63,263 nucleotides of DNA from positions 1 through 63,263 of the forward strand of contig CAYXVF010000025.1 of NCBI GenBank assembly GCA_964468125.1. Direction: 5' to 3'. The notes under the pieces are model-generated. The model saw only the letters and a list, made by a program, of their open reading frames with translations, was not told the DNA's origin and ran no database searches. The DNA comes from CAYXVF01 sp964468125. Lineage in GTDB: Bacteria; Myxococcota; XYA12-FULL-58-9; CAYXVF01. This document shows positions 9,901-17,268 of this stretch, one piece after another; within the stretch, counting starts at the first letter, position 1; each line of letters starts with the position of its first letter. The position numbers and the translations under genes were made by a program.

Positions 9901-10396
9901 GGTAGACGTCGACGATCCCGCCGCGGACGGAGAAGGTGCCTTCGTCCTCCACCAGGTTCACGCGCTGATAGCCGCAGCGAACGAGCGTTCCGGCGAGCGC
10001 TTCCCGGTCCACCTCTTCGCCGACCCGCAAGGGCAGGCTCGCCGTGTCAAACACCGCGTCAGAAATCCAGCGGCCCTGCAATGATGCGATCGAGGCGACG
10101 GTGATGCGAGGGCGACCCTCGCGTTTCCAGCGGGCGCGCAGAGCGAGGCGGGCCGCGGTGACGGCGGGATCGATGCTCACGTCCTCGAAAGGCACGTGCG
10201 CCTCACCGGGAAAGAAGGTGGCGCCCGCCTCTCCGAAGGCCCGCAGATCGCGCACGATTTGCTCCGCACGGTCGTCGTCCGCGGTCACCACGAGGAGGGG
10301 ACGCCGCCGCTCCCAAAGAGCGAGGGCGTAGGGGAGACCCGCGGGGGGAAGTTGGTCGAGCTCGAGGGGGAGCCCGGGTTTTGCGTCGTCGAGCAC
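6908..10396 (-). CDS. mfd: Transcription-repair coupling factor Mfd
   Basis: Mfd is a DNA translocase that removes RNA polymerase stalled at lesions and recruits UvrA. The 1162-residue length fits the family (about 1150). In order: a UvrB-like N-terminal module; the RNA-polymerase-interacting CarD-like domain (RDGDLVVHVDHGIGRYEG); a superfamily 2 helicase core with Walker A GDVGFGKTEVAIRAAF and DEEQ box LLIIDEEQRFG; motif III AMSATPIPRTL; the second RecA lobe ending in QLRGRIGRGRDRAYAY; and the C-terminal UvrA-masking domain. The start is GTG 10396, and the next gene upstream on the same strand ends 29 bp away. All catalytic motifs appear intact. Confidence 0.97.
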   Translation of the reverse strand: MLDDAKPGLPLELDQLPPAGLPYALALWERRRPLLVVTADDDRAEQIVRDLRAFGEAGATFFPGEAHVPFEDVSIDPAVTAARLALRARWKREGRPRITVASIASLQGRWISDAVFDTASLPLRVGEEVDREALAGTLVRCGYQRVNLVEDEGTFSVRGGIVDVYPPGEEQPIRIDLFGDEIASLKSFEPDSQRTTQSHGELSIHPIREVVFDDERTARATERLTALAEHIAIPSRRLRTTLEDIEQRNYFFGIEVLWPAFYDDDAPMLHALVEGCDVVLDDPETLFRTLESRWSRAEAERDKAIGRGQLAVEVAEHLSAPGDVEAALQERAVLAVVPLADDRSARTVRLPYEPWSELAREMTARREDASRGEILDPLVDAIDRAVRKKDDLYICCQSRGQAERMRELLRARGVDLPLLPSTPSLRGMGRGAKRPGYGIVVAPLGTGLYDRDRGVAFLSDVELLGHAPRSLRRRRQRKAPSDGLTTLRDLRDGDLVVHVDHGIGRYEGLKRLILNGVDGDYVHLEYADGDKLYLPVYRLNLLQRYQGSKESAKLDKLGGTRWERAKQRVKDAVLALAHELLAVQAQRKMRPGFKLPPPDDLFRSFEARFPFEETPDQQRAIDDVVNDLTAGPPMDRLIVGDVGFGKTEVAIRAAFLAAIAGKQVAVLVPTTVLAEQHGLRFRERFEGFPVRVEVLSRFRSTKEAKEIARRLRTGELDVLIGTHRMLSADVAFKDLGLLIIDEEQRFGVRQKERIKQLRAQVHVLAMSATPIPRTLHMASIGIRDLSIIQTPPAERTGIRTEVTRFDEELVREAIERELKRGGQVFVVHNRVSSIDPLADLVRSKVPEARVAVAHGQMSGAELERIMVDFVRRDYNVMVCTAIIESGIDIPSVNTMIVDRADQFGMSQLYQLRGRIGRGRDRAYAYLLLPRGERIPREAAERLNVLKRFSELGSGFQIASQDLELRGAGDLLGKSQSGHIAAVGYELYTELLGEAVERAKGAQERTESVEPEIKLPVAAVLPEKYLPDPMLRLDFYQRMASAPSDEAVFDVVSEIEERYGKAPTEVENLAEVMVVRRRLKRLGATSLSAALVEEQVKISMTFIADPPLDGVDLARRAQREPNRYVLLPSGKVGVIVPSEGTDDRTFLRAVRHEVGQLRVANTS

Positions 10397-10409
10397 AGCC
10401 GGCCGCCCG

Positions 10410-10427
10410 AGGCGCTCGGGAGCGCCT
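10410..10427 (-). terminator. Short hairpin between a lipoprotein gene and mfd
   Basis: A perfect 8-bp inverted repeat (AGGCGCTC / GAGCGCCT) with a 2-base spacer overlaps the stop codon of the lipoprotein gene ending at 10426 and lies just before mfd. There is no T-run, so it may only attenuate read-through or be chance in GC-rich DNA. Confidence 0.25.
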
Positions 10428-11457
10428 AGTTGTTTTGGACCGTTACCGTAAGCTCGGCGATCGTCTGGTCAACACCGTCGTCGGCGGTGATTGCGAAGGT
10501 GAGCTGCACGGTAGGGGTGAGTCCCGGAGGCTCAGCGATCGTCGGCGCGGTGACCGGCACCGTCGCGCCACTCGGAGTGCCGAGTACCGCCGCCGGGCCA
10601 GCGGTTTGGGTCCACTCGAAGGTGAGCGTGTCCAAGGGGTCCGGATCGAAGGAGCTCGTCGCAGAAAGGGTGAAGCTGTCGCCCTCGGCGACGATCGCCG
10701 GGTTCACCGTTGGCGTTGAGCTGTCCACGAGCACCGTCGGTGCCTGGTTTGTGACCTCATAGGCGATGCAGTCGGACACGCTCCTCGAGCCCTCGCTGGC
10801 GGTCAGGGCGAAGACCAGGCTAATGTCTCTTGCTTGTGGCGCCTGAAAGCTCGCGAGCGGGAGCGTGTCGTTCGTGATGGGCGCTTCGACGTCCGCCGGG
10901 GCACAGGGGTTCAGGCTCGGACACTGAATGCAATCGGCGGGGTCGCGGATCTGCGTCCACTGCAGCGTGAAGGCCTCGCCCTCCGGGTCGAAGGTCCCAC
11001 GGCCATCGAGCTGCTGGCTTTGACCGTGCAGGACTTCGCAGTCGCTCATCGGCGCACAGCTCAAAACGAGCGTCGGTGGTGCGTTGACGCTCGCCGCGGT
11101 GACGACGACGAGGTCCGGGGATGAGCTGAGCCCACCAGAGCTGACCACGAGGCTCACCAGGTAGCTGCCGAGCTGATCGGGGGTCAGCGTAACCGTGTCG
11201 CCCGTTGGCGAGGCCGGGGCCAGCGTCGCGGTGCTCCCCTCGGGCGCTCCCAAGAGGGTCCAAGCGTAGCCGTCGATCGCGGCACTGCCGTCCTGACTCG
11301 CCCCCGCGTCGAGGGTCACAGCGGTGCCCGGCGCGACGAGCACATCGGGACCTCCGTCCGCGAGCGGCGGCAGCGCGGGTTCGTTGATCAGCTCACCGCA
11401 CCCGGTCCCCAAGACGCTCGAGACGAGTGCGGCCCTCAGGAAATGTGACAGGTTCAC
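10426..11457 (-). CDS. Lipoprotein with PKD/Ig-like domains
   Basis: A 343-residue protein. GTG 11457 is preferred because it gives a compact lipoprotein signal (N-terminal LSHFLRAALVSSVLGTGC), although ATG 11481 is also in frame. The mature part contains about three PKD/Ig-like beta domains. Typical phrases are TVTLDAGASQDGSAAIDGY, QLDGRGTFDPEGEAFTLQW and LSATSSFDPDPLDTLTFEW, the D-P-x-x-D/G-x-L-x-F/Y-x-W pattern of PKD repeats. A Cys-containing insert (CIQCPSLNPC) interrupts the second domain. It is probably a surface or periplasmic adhesive or structural lipoprotein with no enzymatic motif. Its start is only 22 bp from the start of a divergent lipoprotein gene, so each promoter must lie within the other gene's 5' region. 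Confidence 0.8.
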   Translation of the reverse strand: MNLSHFLRAALVSSVLGTGCGELINEPALPPLADGGPDVLVAPGTAVTLDAGASQDGSAAIDGYAWTLLGAPEGSTATLAPASPTGDTVTLTPDQLGSYLVSLVVSSGGLSSSPDLVVVTAASVNAPPTLVLSCAPMSDCEVLHGQSQQLDGRGTFDPEGEAFTLQWTQIRDPADCIQCPSLNPCAPADVEAPITNDTLPLASFQAPQARDISLVFALTASEGSRSVSDCIAYEVTNQAPTVLVDSSTPTVNPAIVAEGDSFTLSATSSFDPDPLDTLTFEWTQTAGPAAVLGTPSGATVPVTAPTIAEPPGLTPTVQLTFAITADDGVDQTIAELTVTVQNN

Positions 11458-11479
11458 GAGACCGGTGTAGCACGGAGCC

Positions 11480-11905
11480 ATGGATCGATCGAATCTCCTG
11501 CGCGCTCTCGCCGTTCTCGTGACCCTTGGCCTCGGTGCCTGCGCCGGCGGCACCAGCTCGAAGGGGCTCAAGGTAGCCGTCGACGGCTATCACGACAGCC
11601 TGCGCTGGAAGCGGCTCACGAACGCTTCCACCTTTCGCGTTCCGGAGGAGCGCTCGAATTTCCTGGCCCGCTACCTCGCGGTGGAAGACGATCTGAGCAT
11701 CGACACGATCGAGATTCGCGGGGTCACCTTCGTTCCGGACTCGGACCCGCCGGCAGCAGACGTGGTGGTCACCGCTCAAGCTTATTTGCTCCCGAGCACC
11801 GTGCTCCACAAACACGTCATCACCGAGCGTTGGGAGCTGCGCGGCGAAGACTGGCTCCTCGTCGATGCGAGCGTCGAGCTCGCTCCGGAATTGCCCGAAG
11901 ACTGA
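11480..11905 (+). CDS. Small lipoprotein of unknown function
   Basis: A 141-residue protein starting at ATG 11480 with a clear lipoprotein signal (RALAVLVTLGLGACAG; acylated Cys near residue 21). The mature domain of about 120 residues has an alternating alpha/beta pattern (SKGLKVAVDGYHDSLRW, then several beta strands ending WLLVDASVELAPE). This resembles small NTF2/SnoaL-like folds seen in other bacterial lipoproteins, but I cannot assign a family. It is 54 bp upstream of the KOW-domain gene on the same strand, probably co-transcribed, and divergent from the PKD lipoprotein. Confidence 0.75.
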   Translation: MDRSNLLRALAVLVTLGLGACAGGTSSKGLKVAVDGYHDSLRWKRLTNASTFRVPEERSNFLARYLAVEDDLSIDTIEIRGVTFVPDSDPPAADVVVTAQAYLLPSTVLHKHVITERWELRGEDWLLVDASVELAPELPED

Positions 11906-11958
11906 TCGAGCACGAGAGCGGCTTGCCACGGACCACCGGGTAACGTACGGACGTCGAG

Positions 11959-12888
11959 ATGGCTTTCGACGGACTGAAGCGCGAGCTCTTCGACACCTAC
12001 TCGGAAGAGAAGTGGACCTCGAACGTCCACAACCTTGCCCGCATGCGCGGCAAAGACGCGCTCGTACAGCTGGCCGACGCGCTCCTGGCGAACGTGGGTC
12101 CGCACTACGACGATCTCCAGCGCGGCCATTCCGATGAGATCCCGAGCATCCTGAACCAAAAAAAGGTCGACTCGCAGTGGGTCTACTGGACGCGCAATGC
12201 GGAGGAGAAAAAGGCGCTCTCCGTCTTGTTCGAGAAGCTGAAGCTCGACGGCTCAGCACTCATGAGTACTCCGACGCACGACAAACACGCGCTCGTCGGC
12301 CTCCGCGTCGACCACGACGACCTGCGCGTGGGGTTCCGGGTGGCATCCTCCGCACAGATCGACTGCCGCAACCTCGGCGCGAAGCTCGCCAAGGGCCAAT
12401 ACGTCGAGCCCTTCATCGCGCTCGTGCACGATCTGCCCCACGATTTCGTCGTGGGCTTTGACGAGTCCGTCGTGGACGCCGCGCATTTTGGCGGCGACGA
12501 TGCAGCAACGCTCGCGCCCCTGCTCTCGGACCGCGCGGGGCACTTCGAGATCCGCCGAAGCTGGACCGTCGACGAAGCGGTCGAAGCCGGGGCGTCGATC
12601 CTTTCGCCCCTCGCCGCGGCGCTCGAGGCCTTGGACCCGATCTTTCGCTTTTGTGCCTGGAGCCGGGAGAACGATCACACCGACGTCGGCAAACAGCTTC
12701 GAGAGGTCGAAGCGAAGAAGCAGGCCAAAGCCCTGGCCTTCGAGCCCGGCCAGCAGGTGCGCATCATTGGCGGAATGTTCAAAGGCAAGACCGGCCGCGT
12801 CGAGGACATCGACGCGAAAGCCAAAGTCAAAGTCCGCGTGGGAACGATGTCCGTGATGGTCTCCGGCCGCGAGCTCACCGGAATGTGA
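11959..12888 (+). CDS. Hypothetical protein with C-terminal KOW domain
   Basis: A 309-residue cytosolic protein. Residues 1-250 form an alpha/beta domain of unknown family (FDGLKRELFDTYSEEKW at the start). A short charged helix (REVEAKKQAKALAFEPG) links it to a C-terminal KOW motif, QVRIIGGMFKGKTGRVEDID, followed by strands like the end of NusG and ribosomal protein L24/L26. KOW domains bind RNA, ribosomal protein or RNA polymerase, so a role in transcription or translation is plausible. There is no NusG N-terminal domain, so it is not NusG or RfaH. It lies downstream of a small lipoprotein gene on the same strand. Confidence 0.75.
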   Translation: MAFDGLKRELFDTYSEEKWTSNVHNLARMRGKDALVQLADALLANVGPHYDDLQRGHSDEIPSILNQKKVDSQWVYWTRNAEEKKALSVLFEKLKLDGSALMSTPTHDKHALVGLRVDHDDLRVGFRVASSAQIDCRNLGAKLAKGQYVEPFIALVHDLPHDFVVGFDESVVDAAHFGGDDAATLAPLLSDRAGHFEIRRSWTVDEAVEAGASILSPLAAALEALDPIFRFCAWSRENDHTDVGKQLREVEAKKQAKALAFEPGQQVRIIGGMFKGKTGRVEDIDAKAKVKVRVGTMSVMVSGRELTGM

Positions 12889-12950
12889 GTCGCCCGCGCG
12901 ATGCGCCTGCTCAGTTTGTCTCGGGGAAGATGCGCTCCCAGTCGGCGGCC

Positions 12951-12988
12951 ATGTCGATGACGACCATGTCCATGACGACCATGTCGAG
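12951..12988. repeat. 15-bp tandem repeat
   Basis: Two near-identical 15-base units (ATGTCGATGACGACC then ATGTCCATGACGACC, one mismatch) plus part of a third. They lie in the 226-bp space between the KOW gene and the convergent membrane-protein gene. In the minus-strand frame that continues from the stop at 13115 they encode repeated Met-Val-Val-Met/Ile-Asp. Confidence 0.7.
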
Positions 12989-13114
12989 AGCCGCGGCTTG
13001 CTTGAGCCCTTCATCCAAGCACCCGATGTGGGATTCGCGATCGTAGGCGACCTCGCGCTCGGCGTCGGTGTGAGAGCGCTGCGGATTGAACTCATTGTCA
13101 ACGGGTGCTGATTG

Positions 13115-13681
13115 TCAATCGGTGGAGTCGAAAGCGTCTTGGGCGTCACCGACGCCGAGTGTCGTGCGCAGCTGGGAGACGAGCCAGCGGGCGGACTGCT
13201 CGTGGCGAACGTTGTCGAAGATCACCCGGTGCTCTCCCGCCAGGTCGCTGAGCAGGATCGAATAGCTCGGGTAGGGCAGGGTATTTCGCAGGGCGAAGAC
13301 GTCGCGGATCATGTTTCTGGGGATCGGAACACGGGATTTGAGGGCGCCGAACCCCGAATCCACGTGAAGCTCACGGGAGTCGAAACGCAGCTGGCGCAGG
13401 GTCACGGTCTTCACCACCGTCGCGCCGGCTTGCACGGCGAAGAAGAGCGTGGCGAGACCGAGGAGCAGAGCCAGCGGTCCGCCGCGGCTCGCCCCCTGCG
13501 GCAGAGACAGGACCGTGAGCCAACCCGTACCGGCAGCAAGCCCGCCCCACACCAAGAGCCCCGCAAGCGCCAACCCAAGGCGCGTGGCCGGAGTGATCGT
13601 GACCCGCTTCGGGACGAAGCGCACCTCGAGGTCGCTTCTCGGCTTTAGTGTGGCAAAGGGTGCTCGTGCTTCCATGTTCAT
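13115..13681 (-). CDS. Two-TM membrane protein, PH-like cytosolic domain
   Basis: A 188-residue protein. Residues 30-60 and 68-92 are two hydrophobic segments (RLGLALAGLLVWGGLAAGTG; PLALLLGLATLFFAVQAGA). The C-terminal 95 residues are beta-rich (VTLRQLRFDSRELHVDSGFG, then RVIFDNVRHEQSARWLVSQL), the layout of small bacterial PH-like membrane proteins. No catalytic residues are recognisable. It is the last gene of the leftward run tyrS, periplasmic protein, M16 peptidase, membrane protein, 36 bp after the peptidase stop. The frame stays open for a further 66 codons after its TGA; see findings. Confidence 0.75.
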   Translation of the reverse strand: MNMEARAPFATLKPRSDLEVRFVPKRVTITPATRLGLALAGLLVWGGLAAGTGWLTVLSLPQGASRGGPLALLLGLATLFFAVQAGATVVKTVTLRQLRFDSRELHVDSGFGALKSRVPIPRNMIRDVFALRNTLPYPSYSILLSDLAGEHRVIFDNVRHEQSARWLVSQLRTTLGVGDAQDAFDSTD

Positions 13682-13717
13682 CCGGGCTCGTTCACTTTCT
13701 CAGGATGGCTCGAGGTT

Positions 13718-15007
13718 CTAGAACGTGTCGATCACACGCCGCATCTCTCGGAGCTGGCCGCGGGCCAGCTCGCCCACGGCGGTGACGACGAGCCCGGCGC
13801 GGGTGAAAACCGTAGACGCCACTCGGCGAAGGCGCGACTCATCGACCCGCGCGATGCGATTCTCGAGGGCGTCGAGGTCCCGCGCATGTCCAAAGAGCTG
13901 GGAGCGGCCGTGCCAGGAGGCGAGCTCCGCCGCCGAATCCTCCATGAACGCGAGCCCGTAGCGGTAGCGCTTGCGAGCGCGATTGAGCTCCGAGCGGGTG
14001 AAGCGAAAACGCTTGCTCGACTCGGCGAACTCGAGGAGTGCCTGCACCGCCTCCGCCGCCCGGTTCGGAGCGACCGAGACGTCGAAGTCGAAGAGCCCAT
14101 CGTCCGAGTAGGTCGTGAGTCCCGCGTGGAGGGCGTAGGCCAAGCCGCGGCGATCCACGAGCTCCGCGTGCATGCGCGAGGCGAGGCCGTCGGCGAGGAG
14201 GCGAGCGAGCAGGACGAGCGCCGGATAGTCCGGATGGTGCACGGGCACGCTCCTAAAGCTCACGCGAATGTCGACCTGGCTCGACGCGTCCCGGACGAAG
14301 CGCAGGACGGGCTCGCCCACCGGCGGGCGACCCGGCACGTCACGGGGATGATCGCCTTCGCCGATAGCACCGAAGATCTGCTCCGCCGCATCGATCACCG
14401 CAGACGGCTCGACGTCGCCGGCGACACTCAGCACCCCGTTTGCGCTGACGAGGAACGCGTCCCGATGGCGACGCAGGTCGTGCACCGCAAAGCGCGCGAG
14501 GTTCTCGGGCGTGCCTTCGATCGGCAGGCCGAGCCCTTCGGGGCCGAAGACCGCCCGGTGGGCGATGTTGTCTAGGTCCACCATGCGCCCGCGCGAGTCC
14601 AGGGTCTCGAGGAGCTCCTCCTCGAGGATCGAGCGCTCCACTTCGATCGCGCGAAAACGCGGGGCGAGGCAGATTTCACCAAGGATCGACAGCGCCTCGC
14701 TCACCGCCGCGGGATGGCACCCAGTGGCGAGCATCATGTGGTCGCGGTAGGTGGCCCCCTCGAGAAAGCCGCCGAGCTCCTCCGCGGCCGCGTTCAGGGC
14801 CGTCGCATCGCCATAGCTGCGCGTACCACGAAACAACATGTGCTCGAGCATGTGGGTGAGGCCATTGGTCTCCGGCGTTTCGTGCCGGGATCCGACGCCA
14901 AAGAAGAGACCGACGTGCGCCTGCGAGAGCTGGGCCCTCGGGCACACCACGACCCCGAAGCCGTTGTCTAACACGTGACGGATGACGAGGGGGGACGTGG
15001 TGGGCAA
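13718..15007 (-). CDS. M16 family zinc metallopeptidase (insulinase/processing-peptidase-like)
   Basis: About 429 residues. M16 peptidases cut small or unfolded peptides with an inverted zinc motif HxxEH. Here that motif is HMLEHMLF (near residue 52), followed about 80 residues later by the third ligand Glu in ERSILEEELLE. The N-terminal strand NGFGVVVCPRAQLSQAHVGLFF and the second-half motif (RMHAELVDRRGLAYALHAG) are typical of single-chain M16B proteins of about 420 residues. TTG 15007 is taken as the start because it lies just after the stop of the upstream gene and just before the conserved domain. An upstream GTG at 15109 would overlap that gene by 70 bp and add a basic tail. No signal peptide is evident from the TTG start. 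Confidence 0.9.
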   Translation of the reverse strand: MPTTSPLVIRHVLDNGFGVVVCPRAQLSQAHVGLFFGVGSRHETPETNGLTHMLEHMLFRGTRSYGDATALNAAAEELGGFLEGATYRDHMMLATGCHPAAVSEALSILGEICLAPRFRAIEVERSILEEELLETLDSRGRMVDLDNIAHRAVFGPEGLGLPIEGTPENLARFAVHDLRRHRDAFLVSANGVLSVAGDVEPSAVIDAAEQIFGAIGEGDHPRDVPGRPPVGEPVLRFVRDASSQVDIRVSFRSVPVHHPDYPALVLLARLLADGLASRMHAELVDRRGLAYALHAGLTTYSDDGLFDFDVSVAPNRAAEAVQALLEFAESSKRFRFTRSELNRARKRYRYGLAFMEDSAAELASWHGRSQLFGHARDLDALENRIARVDESRLRRVASTVFTRAGLVVTAVGELARGQLREMRRVIDTF

Positions 15008-15039
15008 CGCGCTCGAAGCGCCCCGCCGACGGCCCCGTC

Positions 15040-15810
15040 CTAGGGTGTAGTCTTTTCCTTCGCCGCCGCGGTGACTTTTTCGTCCGCCGGAGGCTTTGCC
15101 CCAATCCACGCTCTACAGTCTGCCACCTTTCCCGCTTCTGTCACGGTAATCGAGTAGCCGCTGCGGCGTTTTGCGAGGGGCCGATGAACCCGTGTGGCCT
15201 TTTCGACTTTTGGCATGCGCCATTTCGTCGTGAGCGGGCAGACGCAGCGGCGAAAGCGCGGGTGATCGGTGGTCCAGCGCTGCTTGTGGGCCTGGTCGGC
15301 GCAGTGGGCGATGTCCTTCTCGTAGCGACTCAGTGACTGGGCGATGAGCTCCCGCTCCGTCTTTTCGGTCGGAATCCCCCCGGTGATCCCCACCACGTTC
15401 TTCCGACTCGCGAGATCCACTGATGGCCCCCGGGGATTCTCCCCTGCCACGCGCTCTCCCCGGGCCACGTATTCCCGATCTCGCACTTTCACACGGATCG
15501 CGACGTCCCTGCGCGACACCGACACCGTGGCCGTCGCCTCGGCCACCGTTTCTTCGAGCACCGACTCCTCGAGCGGTACCCGCGCCGCGGTGACCATCGT
15601 CCGCGCCTGCAAGAGGGTCAAAGTCGTGCCATCCAGGCTCAGCCGATAGCGGCCCGGCAAGACCGTCGTCGTCGCAAAACGGGTGGGGTGCTCCAGAGTG
15701 ATCTCGAGCTTCGCTCGGCCCCCGCCCCCGCCGTCCCGGCGTTGCGCTGCGGACTCTCCAGGCATGAGCACACACACGACCCACACCAGGAGCATCGACA
15801 ATCTCATCAT
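15040..15810 (-). CDS. Periplasmic or exported hypothetical protein
   Basis: A 256-residue protein starting at ATG 15810, 9 bases after GGGAG. The N-terminus (MMRLSMLLVWVVCVLMPGES then AAQ) is a Sec signal peptide with a probable AxA-like cleavage near residue 24. The mature protein opens with a Gly-rich linker and beta strands (AKLEITLEHPTRFATTTVLP). It has a C-terminal part with four Cys (AHCADQ, RRCVCP, ADCRAW) that could form two disulfides. The C-terminal phrase SGYSITVTEAGKVADCRAW resembles the conserved end of myxobacterial proteins that carry a TonB-like or AgmX-like repeat, but this is a weak resemblance. It lies between tyrS and the M16 peptidase gene in the same orientation. Confidence 0.75.
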   Translation of the reverse strand: MMRLSMLLVWVVCVLMPGESAAQRRDGGGGGRAKLEITLEHPTRFATTTVLPGRYRLSLDGTTLTLLQARTMVTAARVPLEESVLEETVAEATATVSVSRRDVAIRVKVRDREYVARGERVAGENPRGPSVDLASRKNVVGITGGIPTEKTERELIAQSLSRYEKDIAHCADQAHKQRWTTDHPRFRRCVCPLTTKWRMPKVEKATRVHRPLAKRRSGYSITVTEAGKVADCRAWIGAKPPADEKVTAAAKEKTTP

Positions 15811-15910
15811 GCTGCGCGGACTCCCTTCCCTCGCGTGGGGCCAGTATATCCGGTCGAACGGCACGCCGCCCCGGCGCGCTGACCGCCAGGCGCAAAAAAG
15901 CGTGTCGCGC

Positions 15911-17191
15911 TCAGACCAGGCGGAAGCGGTGCACCTTCTTCTTGCCCGCCCGCACGGTGAGGGGGCCGGAGGCGAACTGCTCCGGGACGAGCTCGAGGCG
16001 CTCGTCGCTCACCTTTTCATCGGCGAGCTTCACCGCCCCCTGACGGATCAGACGACGCGCCGCGCTCTTCGAGTCGGCGAGGCCCCCGCGCACCATCACC
16101 TCCACGAGCGCAAGACCCTCAGTGGCTTCTGCGGTCGGGATGTCGGTCGTAGGGATCGCGTCCGCATCGGCACGGGCGGCACGCGGCACGTCGCTCGACG
16201 GCAGCACCCCCGGAGGGAGCACGCGGCCCCCGAAAGCGCCCATGGCGGCGGCGTGCGCCTCCTGCGCCGACTCCTTGCCGTGGACCACGCAGGTCGCTTC
16301 GTAGGCGAGGATCGACTTTGCGGCGTTGAGCTCGACGCCATCGAGGGCTCGTACCGCTTCGACTTCGTCCATCGGCAGGTAGGTGAAGATCGCCAAGAGC
16401 TTCACCACGTCGTCGTCGTGGGTGTTCACCCAGTACTGGTAGTAGTCGTAGACCGGCAGGCGTTCCTTGGAGAGCCAGACCGCACCGGCGGCGGTCTTTC
16501 CCATCTTCTCGCCGGTGGCGGTGGTCAGGAGCGGGAATGTCATGCCCTGGACCTGCGTTTGTTCCAGGCGCCGAACGAGATCCACACCGGCGAGAATGTT
16601 GCCCCACTGGTCGTCCCCGCCCGCCTGAAGCGTGCAGCCGTAGCGCCGAAAGAGCTCGAGAAAGTCGTAGGCCTGAAGCAGTTGATAGTTGAACTCGATG
16701 AACGAGAGACCCTTCTCCAGGCGGATCTTGTACGCCTCCGCCGCGAGCATTTTGTTGACCGAAAAGTGACGGCCGATGTCGCGCAGAAAGTCGACGTAGT
16801 TGAGCTCGAGGAGCCACTCGGCGTTGTCCACCACCCGGGTCTTTCCGCCCACGTTGAGGAGACCTTCGATCTGCTCGGCGATCTTCGCCACGTTTGCGAC
16901 GATCGTCTCGCGGCTGATCATCTGACGCAGCTCGCTCTTCCCGGACGGGTCGCCCACCATCGCCGTCCCGCCGCCGAGCACCACCACCGGCCGATGCCCC
17001 GCGCGCTCGAGGTGGGTCAGTGCCATCAGAGTGAAGAGGTGCCCCACGTGCAGGCTGTTGGCCGTTGGATCGTATCCGACGTAGATCGTTACCGGGTCAT
17101 CCCCCTCGAGGGCCTCCCGGATCGCCTCCTCGTCGGTGGTCTGTTGAATGAAGCCGCGTGTTTTGAGGGTGTCGAAGATGTTGTTGGCCAT
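15911..17191 (-). CDS. tyrS: Tyrosine--tRNA ligase
   Basis: Charges tRNA-Tyr with tyrosine in the cytosol. The 426-residue length matches the bacterial TyrRS-1 class. The class I HIGH motif appears as HVGH within NSLHVGHLFTLM, the tyrosine pocket as QAYDFLELF and GGDDQWGNI, and the KMSKS loop as GEKMGKTAAGAVW. The C-terminal 80 residues form an S4-like tRNA-binding domain (SKSAARRLIRQGAVKLADEK). ATG 17191 (MANNIFDTLK) is preferred over the in-frame GTG 17230, which adds only a basic tail. It is divergent from an outer-membrane protein gene with 77 bp between starts, and heads a leftward run of four genes. Confidence 0.97.
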   Translation of the reverse strand: MANNIFDTLKTRGFIQQTTDEEAIREALEGDDPVTIYVGYDPTANSLHVGHLFTLMALTHLERAGHRPVVVLGGGTAMVGDPSGKSELRQMISRETIVANVAKIAEQIEGLLNVGGKTRVVDNAEWLLELNYVDFLRDIGRHFSVNKMLAAEAYKIRLEKGLSFIEFNYQLLQAYDFLELFRRYGCTLQAGGDDQWGNILAGVDLVRRLEQTQVQGMTFPLLTTATGEKMGKTAAGAVWLSKERLPVYDYYQYWVNTHDDDVVKLLAIFTYLPMDEVEAVRALDGVELNAAKSILAYEATCVVHGKESAQEAHAAAMGAFGGRVLPPGVLPSSDVPRAARADADAIPTTDIPTAEATEGLALVEVMVRGGLADSKSAARRLIRQGAVKLADEKVSDERLELVPEQFASGPLTVRAGKKKVHRFRLV

Positions 17192-17268
17192 CTGCTGCTT
17201 TGAATCCCGCTCAAAGTTGGCTCGTTTCACGATCGCGTGATAGCGCTAAACGCAAACCGAGGACCTTC

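Noticed and set aside
7463..10084. 873-codon plus-strand frame antisense to mfd
   Set aside because: Shadow frame of a clear mfd gene; no ribosome site or domain.
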